Assembly (NCBI GenBank): GCA_023487605.1
Contig: JAMDEE010000009.1
Location: 1 to 11,853, forward strand
Direction: 5' to 3'
Length of the DNA stretch: 11,853 nucleotides
Source: Patescibacteria group bacterium
Lineage (GTDB): Bacteria; Patescibacteriota; Microgenomatia; Levybacterales; UBA12049
The translations under genes were made by a program, and so were the position numbers. This document shows, piece by piece, positions 6,293 to 11,852 of the stretch (positions within the stretch are counted from its first letter, which is position 1; every line of letters begins with the position of its first letter). The notes under the pieces were generated by a model. The model worked only from the letters and a program-made list of their open reading frames with translations, made no database searches and was not told the origin of the DNA.

Positions 6293-6331
6293 AACCTGGC
6301 TCAGACTATTGAGCCTGATGAGTCTGAGGTT
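6293..6331 (-). promoter_or_regulatory. Candidate attenuator in the kinase leader: two mutually exclusive hairpins
   Basis: Read on the minus strand, one fold pairs CTCAGACT with AGTCTGAG (6300-6307/6321-6328). It can add AACCT/AGGTT (6327-6331/6293-6297) across a small bulge and is followed by a short T run. The other fold pairs GGCTCA with TGAGCC (6298-6303/6310-6315) and uses the same bases. Such a choice resembles a terminator/antiterminator pair. It could equally be a dyad operator bound by a regulator between the divergent genes. Confidence 0.4.
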
Positions 6332-6359
6332 ATGATTACTTTAGTGTTTATATTATAAT
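6330..6359 (+). promoter_or_regulatory. Promoter for the IPP isomerase-like gene, overlapping the opposite promoter
   Basis: TATAAT at 6354-6359 is a perfect -10; TTATGA at 6330-6335 is a weak -35 with an 18-nt spacer. The -10 shares four bases with the -10 of the opposite promoter (6352-6357), so the two cannot be bound at the same time. The leader to GTG 6387 would be about 20 nt and contains AGAAAGG. Confidence 0.5.
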
Positions 6360-6381
6360 GCATTGTGATATAGAAAGGCAA
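6352..6381 (-). promoter_or_regulatory. Promoter for the isopentenyl phosphate kinase operon
   Basis: On the minus strand, TTGCCT (6376-6381) is followed after 18 nt by TATAAT (6352-6357), a perfect -10. Transcription from about 6345 would give a leader of some 80 nt containing the alternative hairpins at 6293-6331. Confidence 0.55.
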
Positions 6382-6386
6382 ATTCG

Positions 6387-6929
6387 GTGAACACATTTTA
6401 TAACGTTAAACAAACACTCGCAGTCTCGGACATTAAAGGAAACATCACGGGCAACATAGAAAAATGGGAAGCCCATAAAAAGGGTATTCTTCATAAAGGT
6501 TTTTCTGTTGGTATTTTATATAAAGATAAATTGTTGCTTCAAAACAGAAAACATCCTGCATTTGACGGAATGTTTGATTTTACGTCTTCTTCTCACCAAG
6601 TATTCAAAGGCAAAAAACTGCAAAGCCTGAATGAAGCGGTTCTTGATTGCCTTATAAGAGAGTGGAACTTGCAACCAAAGTCTTTAGCTTATAATCCCGA
6701 GTATAAAGGATATGTTTATTACAAAGCAAAAGATCCCAAAAGCGTATTCACCGAGCATGAAATTTGTGACTTATTAGTGACCGAAGTTAAAGAAATTCCT
6801 ACACCCAATTTTGATTTTTCTTACGGCTACTCTTTGGTTAGCAGGGAAGAACTTGCCGACACGAACTCGAGCATTTACAAAAACCTGGTCCCCTGGGTTA
6901 AAAAAATGATTGAAAAAAAGTTGGTATAA
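6387..6929 (+). CDS. Type I isopentenyl-diphosphate delta-isomerase-like NUDIX protein
   Basis: The 180-residue protein matches the type I IPP isomerase pattern: KWEAHKKGILHKGFSV (26-41) with His30 and His36, LLLQNRK (49-55), SSSH with His70, and EHEICDL (123-129) with Glu123 and Glu125 for the metal. Family enzymes convert IPP to DMAPP and so supply the primer for chain growth. The active-site cysteine of the E. coli enzyme (in VCGH) appears to be replaced by serine here (SSSH), so activity is uncertain. A related NUDIX hydrolase is the alternative. The start is GTG 6387, supported by AGAAAGG eight bases upstream, the clearest ribosome binding site in this block. The gene diverges from isopentenyl phosphate kinase, whose product is its expected substrate, and is followed after 15 nt by a DUF488 gene. 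Confidence 0.75.
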   Translation: MNTFYNVKQTLAVSDIKGNITGNIEKWEAHKKGILHKGFSVGILYKDKLLLQNRKHPAFDGMFDFTSSSHQVFKGKKLQSLNEAVLDCLIREWNLQPKSLAYNPEYKGYVYYKAKDPKSVFTEHEICDLLVTEVKEIPTPNFDFSYGYSLVSREELADTNSSIYKNLVPWVKKMIEKKLV

Positions 6930-6944
6930 GTATATTATTTCTTT

Positions 6945-7280
6945 GTGATAACCCTTAAAAGAATCTATGAAAAACCAGAAAAAGAAGACGGTACAAGAAT
7001 ACTTGTGGACAGGCTATGGCCAAGAGGGATATCCAAAGAGGAAGCAAAGATAGATTTATGGCTTAAAGATATCGGCCCTTCAAACAATTTGAGAAAATGG
7101 TTTAATCACGAGGATTTTAAATGGGAAGAATTCAAGCAAAAATATTTTGAAGAACTTAAAGATAAAAAAGAATTAGTTGAACAAATAAAAAAACAGGGAA
7201 AGACAGTTACTTTTCTCTTCGGAGCTAAAAATATCAAACACAATAATGCGGTGGCTCTAAAAGAATATTTTGAAATGTGA
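6945..7280 (+). CDS. DUF488 family protein (YeaO-like)
   Basis: The 111-residue protein matches the small DUF488 family closely: RIYEKPEKEDGTRILVDRLW covers residues 6-25, then PRG, GPSNNLRKWFNH (44-55), W60 with EEFKQKY (61-67), and HNNAVALKEY (99-108) at the end. The family is widespread in bacteria and has no settled biochemical role. The protein is cytoplasmic, with no signal or membrane segment. The start is GTG at 6945 without a clear ribosome binding site. It lies 15 nt behind the isomerase-like gene and is probably co-transcribed with it. It ends two bases from the stop of the convergent rpsI, so nothing can act as terminator between them. Confidence 0.85.
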   Translation: MITLKRIYEKPEKEDGTRILVDRLWPRGISKEEAKIDLWLKDIGPSNNLRKWFNHEDFKWEEFKQKYFEELKDKKELVEQIKKQGKTVTFLFGAKNIKHNNAVALKEYFEM

Positions 7281-7282
7281 TT

Positions 7283-7774
7283 TTAACGCTTAGGCGATTG
7301 CTTTTTGCGTCTCGCTTTTCCGCCCATTCCAACTTTTCTTCTTTCTCTGACTCTGGCATCTCTTGTTAAAAGCCCCTTTTTCTTGAGAATTTTTCTGTTT
7401 TTAATGTCCATCAGGGAAAGGGCTCTGGAAAGCGCATGAATAACCGCATCCAGTTGTCCGCTCATACCTCCGCCTTCAACCTTAAAAGTTAAAACGTATT
7501 TATCCAGATTGTTTGTTAACTTAAGCGGCTCCAGATATTTTGCTTTTGCAATCTCTCCGCTAAAATAATCCTCGATTTTCTTGTTATTCACAAAAATTTC
7601 ACCTTTTTTTGCTTTCTCCCCAGCAAAAATAAGAGTGTCTTTAATTGTTTGATATAACCTTAATCTGGCAACAGATTCCTTGCGTTTCCCAACCGCAAAA
7701 ATATAATCTTTTTTAAAAGCTTTTTTTTCTTCCTGCTTTTCTTTTTGTCCTTCTACTTTTGCCTCGTCTGCCAT
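7283..7774 (-). CDS. rpsI: 30S ribosomal protein S9
   Basis: The core starts at FAVGKRKESVARLRLY (26-41), followed by GGGMSGQLDAVIHALSRAL, DARVRERRKVG and the basic tail GKARRKKQSPKR. The tail reaches toward the P-site tRNA in the small subunit. At 163 residues it is longer than the usual 130 or so, because of a charged N-terminal extension of about 24 residues rich in Lys and Glu. S9 is the last gene of the minus-strand operon, after rplM, which is its normal partner. A palindromic gap of 73 nt separates the two. ATG 7774 has only AGGA directly beside it, too close for a normal Shine-Dalgarno. Confidence 0.96.
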   Translation of the reverse strand: MADEAKVEGQKEKQEEKKAFKKDYIFAVGKRKESVARLRLYQTIKDTLIFAGEKAKKGEIFVNNKKIEDYFSGEIAKAKYLEPLKLTNNLDKYVLTFKVEGGGMSGQLDAVIHALSRALSLMDIKNRKILKKKGLLTRDARVRERRKVGMGGKARRKKQSPKR

Positions 7775-7784
7775 GTCCTGAAAA

Positions 7785-7842
7785 TTTCTAATTTCGCTAA
7801 TTATTCTAATTGGTTGTTTAAGTCAATTAGATTAATTAGAAA
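7785..7842. repeat. Nested inverted repeats filling the rplM-rpsI gap
   Basis: TTTCTAATT (7785-7793) pairs with AATTAGAAA (7834-7842), and inside it CTAATTG (7806-7812) pairs with CAATTAG (7824-7830). The whole gap is built from variants of the word CTAATT. The transcript would form a long A.U-rich stem between the two ribosomal genes. It might set their relative expression or simply be an expanded repeat. Confidence 0.55.
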
Positions 7843-7847
7843 TTAGG

Positions 7848-8285
7848 TCAATTCGCTTCTCCTTTCTTAAATCTATTTTCATATTTATGTTCGGCTCCTG
7901 AAAAAATATATAGCCTCTTGAGCATTTTATCTCTTAACCTGTTTTGAGGCAACATTCCCTTAACGGCCTCTTTTATTATCTCTTCGGGTTTTCTTTTTCT
8001 TAGATCTATTAATCTCTCTGCCTTAAAACCTCCAGGATATCCAGAATGCCTGTAATATTTTTTTTGAGTTTCCTTATTTCCGGAAACTTTAACCGTTTTT
8101 GCATTAACAACAACGACATAATCTCCGCAATCCAAGTTTCTGACAAAATACGGTTTTGACTTGCCGGTTAAAAGCATGGCTATTGCCGCTGCTTCTCTTC
8201 CCAAAATTTTTTCTCCAACATCAACAAGGTGCCATTCTCTTTTTATGCTTGATGCTTTCGTCGGACTTGTTTGGCCTTTATTCAT
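7848..8285 (-). CDS. rplM: 50S ribosomal protein L13
   Basis: The 145-residue protein shows the L13 pattern: REWHLVDVGEKILGREAAAI (16-35), CGDYVVVVNAKTVKVSGNK (53-71), YYRHSGYPGG (76-85), and AVKGMLPQNRLRDKMLKRL followed by YIFSGAEHKY. It is an early-assembly protein of the large subunit. Its ATG overlaps the rplQ stop as ATGA, so translation is probably coupled. The rplM-rpsI pair directly after rplQ is a common bacterial order. The C-terminus is short but ordinary. Confidence 0.97.
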   Translation of the reverse strand: MNKGQTSPTKASSIKREWHLVDVGEKILGREAAAIAMLLTGKSKPYFVRNLDCGDYVVVVNAKTVKVSGNKETQKKYYRHSGYPGGFKAERLIDLRKRKPEEIIKEAVKGMLPQNRLRDKMLKRLYIFSGAEHKYENRFKKGEAN

Positions 8286-8791
8286 TTTCTTACCGTTCTC
8301 TTTCTTGTTTTACTTTCTGCAGGTTTTTTTACTTCCTTTTTTAGCTTAGTTGATTTTTTATTCTTTGGCTCCGGTCTATTTTCTGCTTTAGTACTTTTAT
8401 TTTCATCTAAATTTTGAGATTTGAGATTTGAGATTTGAGATTTTTCAGTCCATTCTATCAAAACCATAGACGCGTCGTCACCGAATCTTTTCCCCAAACG
8501 CACAGTTTTGGTATAACCACCCTGCCTTTTTGAAAATCTTGGAGCTATGTCTCTTATCATTTTTTCTAAAGCTTCCGGAGACAATTTTGGAGACAACAGT
8601 TTCCTTGCCAAAATATTTTCTTTTTTCGCCTTAGTTACAAGTTTGTCGATTTCTCCTTTAATCGCCTTTCCTTTTGCTTCGGTAGTTTCAATTTTTTCAT
8701 TTAAAACCAACGAAGACATCAACCCTTTAAAAAGCGCTTTTCTTTCGTTCACATCCCTTTTTAATTTTCTTCCGAAAACTCTCTTTTTCAT
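8282..8791 (-). CDS. rplQ: 50S ribosomal protein L17 with long lysine-rich tail
   Basis: The L17 core begins MKKRVFGRKLKRDVNERKAL and continues through a TTEAKGKAIKGEIDKLVTKA segment and RFGDDASMVLIEW. The start at ATG 8791 is preferred over an upstream ATG at 8827, because the family begins with the basic GRKLxRD segment and the 12 extra residues look like translated spacer. The core ends at about residue 118. A tail of some 50 residues rich in Lys, Ser and Glu follows, partly encoded by a four-copy heptanucleotide repeat (8416-8443). L17 sits near the peptide exit tunnel. The gene follows rpoA, as in most bacteria, and its TGA overlaps the rplM ATG. Confidence 0.95.
   Translation of the reverse strand: MKKRVFGRKLKRDVNERKALFKGLMSSLVLNEKIETTEAKGKAIKGEIDKLVTKAKKENILARKLLSPKLSPEALEKMIRDIAPRFSKRQGGYTKTVRLGKRFGDDASMVLIEWTEKSQISNLKSQNLDENKSTKAENRPEPKNKKSTKLKKEVKKPAESKTRKRTVRK
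8416..8443. repeat. Four tandem copies of GAGATTT inside rplQ
   Basis: The heptamer GAGATTT is repeated four times without error at 8416-8443. On the coding strand it reads as AAATCTC units in the C-terminal tail of L17. Loss or gain of one unit would shift the frame of the tail. The same word also occurs in the rpoA-rplQ gap (8881-8887, and inverted at 8798-8804 and 8819-8825). Confidence 0.85.
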
Positions 8792-8903
8792 AAAATAAAA
8801 TCTCAAAACGCAAACCGCAAATCTCAAAACTACATGTCGAAAATAAAAGTTTTAAGATTTAAGATGTAGATTTGCAATCTGAGATTTCAATTTTGAGATT
8901 AGG
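8792..8903 (-). repeat. Word-repeat spacer between rpoA and rplQ with a 12-bp stem
   Basis: The gap is made of variants of GAGATTT/AAATCTC. On the minus-strand transcript, AAATCTTAAAAC (8849-8860) pairs with GTTTTGAGATTT (8819-8830) over 12 bp with one G.U. No T run follows directly, so it is not a clear terminator. No gene or promoter is apparent. Confidence 0.5.
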
Positions 8904-9827
8904 CTATGCGTTTAAACTTATTCCCTTTTCCTTAAGCTTCTCTTCAATAACCGTGATCGATTTGCCTCCCATATTTCTCATGGAAATTAAGTCTTTTCTT
9001 GGTGTTTCCAAAAGCTGTCCCAAAGTCTCTATTCCGCCGTTTCTTAAGCTGTTATAAATTCTTGTCGGAAGGTCTAATTCGTCAATCGTAAGCCTTAATA
9101 TACTTTCCGGAATCGATGAGTGGGAAGCAGTGCTCTCTAGAGAAGGTGTTGTTTTGGGCTCATAAACTTGGAAAAAGTAAGAAGCTAAAATTCTTGCGGC
9201 TTCGTCCAAAGCTTCCCTGGGTTTAATAACTCCGTTTGTCCAGATGCTTAAAACCAGGCTATCCAAATTTGTCTGTCTTCCGACACGTGTAGCGGTAACC
9301 TCATAATTTACTCTCCTGATGGGGGTAAAAACCGCATCTGTCGACAAAACTCCCAAAGTACTAATCTTTCTTTCATCTGCCAGGGAATAACCCATACCTT
9401 TTTCTACGATTAATTCCATATCCAACTTTGCTTTCTTATCGTTGAGGTAACCAAGATAATGGTCTTTATTAATAATTTCGGCATCTTCTGGCAATTCCAA
9501 ATCTTTTGCGGTAATCTCCTTTGGTCCTTTTACGGAAAGTTTTATTGTAGCGGATTCTTTAGAATCGAGAAGCCTAAAATTAAGTCCCTTTATGTTAAGT
9601 AATAAATCTACGACGTTTTCCTTAAGCCCGGGGACTGTTGAAAACTTATGCTTAACTCCCGAAATTTTAACGGAAGTGACTGCTGCGCCCGGCATGGAAA
9701 CCAAAAGTACTCTTCTTAATGCATTTCCAAGTGTGTGCCCGTATCCGGGCTCCAACGGTTCGATAATAAATTCTCCAAACTCTTCCGTAACTTTTTGCTC
9801 TTTAATTTTAAAAATCGGTTCGACCAT
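8904..9827 (-). CDS. rpoA: DNA-directed RNA polymerase subunit alpha
   Basis: The N-terminal domain has FIIEPLEPGYGHTLGNALRR followed by VLLVSMPGAAVTSV, the conserved dimerisation and assembly region. Near the end of the protein is the alpha C-terminal domain, LPTRIYNSLRNGGIETLGQL followed by LISMRNMGGKSI, the helix-hairpin-helix part that contacts UP-element DNA and activators. The subunit nucleates RNA polymerase assembly. ATG 9827 gives MVEPIFKIKE, similar to family starts, and 307 residues. A GTG at 9845 overlaps the rpsD stop by one base and would add six residues; it cannot be excluded. Gene order rpsD-rpoA-rplQ is the classic alpha operon. Confidence 0.96.
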   Translation of the reverse strand: MVEPIFKIKEQKVTEEFGEFIIEPLEPGYGHTLGNALRRVLLVSMPGAAVTSVKISGVKHKFSTVPGLKENVVDLLLNIKGLNFRLLDSKESATIKLSVKGPKEITAKDLELPEDAEIINKDHYLGYLNDKKAKLDMELIVEKGMGYSLADERKISTLGVLSTDAVFTPIRRVNYEVTATRVGRQTNLDSLVLSIWTNGVIKPREALDEAARILASYFFQVYEPKTTPSLESTASHSSIPESILRLTIDELDLPTRIYNSLRNGGIETLGQLLETPRKDLISMRNMGGKSITVIEEKLKEKGISLNA

Positions 9828-9844
9828 AGAAAGATATTTTACCA

Positions 9845-10450
9845 CTATCTGGAATAATATTCAATGATTAACTGCAAATCAAAAGGAACCTGTAAATCTT
9901 CCTTTTTTGGCATTCTGACAAGCTTACCCGAAACGCCCTGTCTTTTAATAAAAGGTAATATATTTATATTTTTATCGCTTAATAGTTCCGAGACTGTCGG
10001 ATTTTTTTGTATTTTTGAGGAAATGGAAATAACCTCATCCACTTTTACCTGATAAGAAGGGATTGTAACTTTTTTCCCGTTGATAAAAACGTGTCCGTGC
10101 GATACAAACTGCCTTGCCATTGTTCTTGATTTTGCAAAACCCATTCTATAAACCAGATTATCAAGCCTTGTCTCAAGAAGCGAAACTATCATTTCTCCCG
10201 TTTCACCTTTTCTCTTCTGTACGGTTTGGACAAGTTTCTTAAACTGTTTTTCTAAAATTCCGTATGTTGCTTTTGCTTTTTGTTTTTCCCTTAGCTGAAC
10301 ACCATACTCGGAAAGTCTTTTCTTTCTTTTCCTTCCGTGTATGCCCGGCGGAACATTCAGACGTCTCTGAAGACTCTGGGAAGTTTTGTCGAGAATATTT
10401 ACTCCCTCTCTTCTCGCAAGCTTATGTTTTGGTCCTGTATATCTAGCCAT
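9845..10450 (-). CDS. rpsD: 30S ribosomal protein S4
   Basis: The 201-residue protein opens MARYTGPKHKLARREGVNIL and has RLDNLVYRMGFAKSRTMARQ, then HGHVFINGKKV, the S4 RNA-binding domain. It ends in VPFDLQLIIEYYSR. It has no cysteine near the N-terminus, so it is the zinc-free form of S4. S4 nucleates 30S assembly and in many bacteria represses its own operon by binding the mRNA leader. No such leader fold could be recognised here. The start ATG 10450 has no clear ribosome binding site. Its stop TAG lies 18 nt before the preferred rpoA start and overlaps the alternative one. Confidence 0.97.
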   Translation of the reverse strand: MARYTGPKHKLARREGVNILDKTSQSLQRRLNVPPGIHGRKRKKRLSEYGVQLREKQKAKATYGILEKQFKKLVQTVQKRKGETGEMIVSLLETRLDNLVYRMGFAKSRTMARQFVSHGHVFINGKKVTIPSYQVKVDEVISISSKIQKNPTVSELLSDKNINILPFIKRQGVSGKLVRMPKKEDLQVPFDLQLIIEYYSR

Positions 10451-10530
10451 AATATTCTAGCGTCTAGTTTGCTAGCGACTAGTATTTAGTTCTTTAACTA
10501 AACGCTAAGCGCTAATTGACTATTGACCCG
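10451..10530. repeat. CTAG-word repeat in the rpsK-rpsD gap
   Basis: The 11-mer CTAGCGNCTAG occurs directly repeated at 10457-10467 and 10472-10482. It is followed by a hairpin TTTAGTT/AACTAAA with loop CTTT (10485-10502) and further GCTAA-like words. This 80-nt gap differs in word from the other gaps of the operon. It lies just upstream of rpsD on the transcript and could hold an S4 binding fold, but nothing specific was seen. Confidence 0.5.
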
Positions 10531-10932
10531 CTAAACCCTCCTTTTTTTCTGCGCTCTTGGTCCATTGTGCGGCATTGGCGTAATGTCAGCTATTAAAGAT
10601 ATCGAAAGCCCGGCCGATTTAATTGCCCGTAAAGCCGCATCTCTGCCTGCCCCCGGTCCTTTTATATAAACTTCGACCATTCTGATTCCGCTATCGACGG
10701 CTTTTCTTGCGACCGACTCAACTGCGGTAGTTGCGGCGAAAGGTGTTGACTTTCTCGTCCCCTTAAAACCACTTGCTCCTGCGCTGCTCCATGCCACCGT
10801 ATCTCCTTTATCGTTAGTTATTGTTACCAAAGTGTTATTAAAAGTTGCCGAAATATAAACTTTTCCGTTTTCGGAAATTTTTAAGGTTGACTTCTTTTTT
10901 GTTGTTTTTGTTTGTTTTTCTGTCTTAGCCAT
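10531..10932 (-). CDS. rpsK: 30S ribosomal protein S11
   Basis: The 133-residue protein matches S11: GKVYISATFNNTLVTITNDK, then AWSSAGASGFKGTRKSTPFA, then VEVYIKGPGAGRDAALRAI, and the end DITPMPHNGPRAQKKRRV. S11 forms part of the platform of the small subunit and contacts mRNA near the exit site. The first 20 residues are a Lys/Thr-rich extension, common in the family. The ATG is two bases after the rpsM stop, and a purine-rich stretch in the last codons of rpsM can serve as ribosome binding site. Confidence 0.98.
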   Translation of the reverse strand: MAKTEKQTKTTKKKSTLKISENGKVYISATFNNTLVTITNDKGDTVAWSSAGASGFKGTRKSTPFAATTAVESVARKAVDSGIRMVEVYIKGPGAGRDAALRAIKSAGLSISLIADITPMPHNGPRAQKKRRV

Positions 10933-10934
10933 AT

Positions 10935-11351
10935 TTATTTAGTTTCTTTTCCTTTTTCAGGTGCTCCAATTCCCATTTTCGCGGCAACCTCTTTCTTTAT
11001 TGCACCTATTGTTACCCTCTTGCCTCTTTTTGTTCTGGCATTGGATTTTGTTCTTTGTCCCCTTGCTGGTAAATTTTTACTGTGCCTTACCCCTCTGTAA
11101 GCACCCATCTCCTTAAGCCTTTTTATATTATCATTAACTTCTACCCTCAAATCACCCTCTATTTTATAACCTTCTAAGATTTTTTGAATCCTTTTTTGTT
11201 CGTCTTCGGATAAAGACTTAACTCTTTTAGATGCGTCTACTTCGGCCTTTTTAAGTATATCCGTAACATTCTTTCTCCCTACGCCGTACAAATAAGATAG
11301 GGCAATATCAACTCTTTTTTCTTCCGCAATAGTAACACCCGAAATTCTCAT
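10935..11351 (-). CDS. rpsM: 30S ribosomal protein S13
   Basis: The 138-residue protein begins MRISGVTIAEEKRVDIALSY and continues with YGVGRKNVTDIL, the helix-two-turn-helix region, then LRVEVNDNIKRLKEMGAYRG and a GVRHSKNLPARGQRTKSNAR segment. S13 sits in the head of the small subunit and contacts tRNA and subunit bridges. It ends with a short Lys/Glu/Gly tail. AAGGAT at the end of rpmJ lies five bases ahead of the ATG, one of the few good Shine-Dalgarno sites in this operon. Confidence 0.98.
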   Translation of the reverse strand: MRISGVTIAEEKRVDIALSYLYGVGRKNVTDILKKAEVDASKRVKSLSEDEQKRIQKILEGYKIEGDLRVEVNDNIKRLKEMGAYRGVRHSKNLPARGQRTKSNARTKRGKRVTIGAIKKEVAAKMGIGAPEKGKETK

Positions 11352-11353
11352 AA

Positions 11354-11467
11354 TTATCCTTGTCTTTGCTTATGCCTTGGATTTTCACAAACAACACGCA
11401 AGACTCCTTTTCTTTTAATAAGCTTGCACTTTGCACATCTTGGCTTGATACTTGCCTGAACTTTCAT
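11354..11467 (-). CDS. rpmJ: 50S ribosomal protein L36
   Basis: This small gene encodes 37 residues on the minus strand: MKVQASIKPRCAKC, KLIKRKGVLRVV, CENPRHKQRQG. The Cys-x2-Cys pair, the later Cys and the His form the zinc ribbon of the usual C+ type L36. The length equals that of the family. It lies between infA and rpsM, as in most bacteria, with two bases before the rpsM start. No clear ribosome binding site precedes its ATG. Confidence 0.97.
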   Translation of the reverse strand: MKVQASIKPRCAKCKLIKRKGVLRVVCENPRHKQRQG

Positions 11468-11473
11468 AATATA

Positions 11474-11692
11474 TTATTTTGACCTGTAAACAATCCTGCC
11501 TTTTGTTTTGTCGTACGGAGTCATTTCCACCCTTACTTTATCTCCGGGCAAAATTTTTATAAAATTCATTCTCATTTTACCCGACAAATGACAAAGAATT
11601 AAATCTCCGTTTAGCAATTCCACTCTAAAAAGAGTATTGGGCAAAGATTCTTTAACAACTCCCTCGGCTTCAAAGCTTCCTTGATGAGCCAT
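11474..11692 (-). CDS. infA: Translation initiation factor IF-1
   Basis: The 72-residue protein is a complete S1-like OB fold with the family pattern EAEGVVKESLPNTLFRVEL, then NGDLILCHLSGKMRMNFIKI, then LPGDKVRVEMTPYDKTKGRI ending VYRSK. IF-1 blocks the A site during initiation. It is the first gene of the visible operon; the usual upstream genes (secY, adk, map) are not here. The ATG is 44 nt from the hairpin next to a transposase tail. No clear promoter or Shine-Dalgarno was seen in those 44 nt, so the operon may be transcribed from beyond the window. Confidence 0.98.
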   Translation of the reverse strand: MAHQGSFEAEGVVKESLPNTLFRVELLNGDLILCHLSGKMRMNFIKILPGDKVRVEMTPYDKTKGRIVYRSK

Positions 11693-11736
11693 AATAAAAA
11701 ATCAAAAGTTAAAAATCAAAATTCAAAAATGATCCT
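11693..11736. repeat. A-rich word repeat between infA and the transposase hairpin
   Basis: The spacer consists of near-repeats of AAAATCAAAA on the + strand. It is simple sequence of the same general kind as the other operon gaps but with its own word. TTGAAT and TTGATT occur on the minus strand as possible -35 boxes, without a matching -10. Confidence 0.4.
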
Positions 11737-11756
11737 CCACGGACTTACGTCCGTGG
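11737..11756. repeat. Perfect 8-bp-stem hairpin at the 3' end of the transposase gene
   Basis: The stem CCACGGAC/GTCCGTGG encloses the loop TTAC on the + strand (GTAA on the minus strand). The transposase stop codon TAA lies in this loop, so the gene runs into the hairpin. It shares loop and stem length with the hairpin at 88-107, while the stem bases differ in a pairing-preserving way. Confidence 0.65.
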
Positions 11757-11852
11757 TTTCTCAAAGGATACAAGCTTTGCTTGTCCTAAGTCTTCTTTCT
11801 CCTGGTATTTAACGTAGTTTCTGATCATAGTCTCATCCAAGCCCACTGTTGA
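11745..11852 (-). CDS. IS200/IS605-type (Y1 HUH) transposase, C-terminal 35 residues
   Basis: The minus-strand frame entering from the window edge reads STVGLDETMIRNYVKYQEKE and ends in EKPRT before TAA at 11745-11747. The pattern VGLDExxIRNYxxYQE is typical of the last helix of IS200-like transposases, which carries residues near the active site. These enzymes move single-stranded DNA by recognising subterminal hairpins. The catalytic part is outside the window. The gene points toward infA on the same strand, so its transcript could run into the ribosomal operon. A further small hairpin, ACAAGC/GCTTGT, lies within the coding part at about 11772-11786. Confidence 0.75.
   Translation of the reverse strand, partial: STVGLDETMIRNYVKYQEKEDLGQAKLVSFEKPRT

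Noticed and set aside
8416..8443. CRISPR-like array
   Set aside because: The units are contiguous 7-mers without spacers and lie inside rplQ.
8792..8827. Upstream start of rplQ at 8827 adding 12 residues
   Set aside because: The extra residues are translated spacer repeats and do not match the L17 family start.
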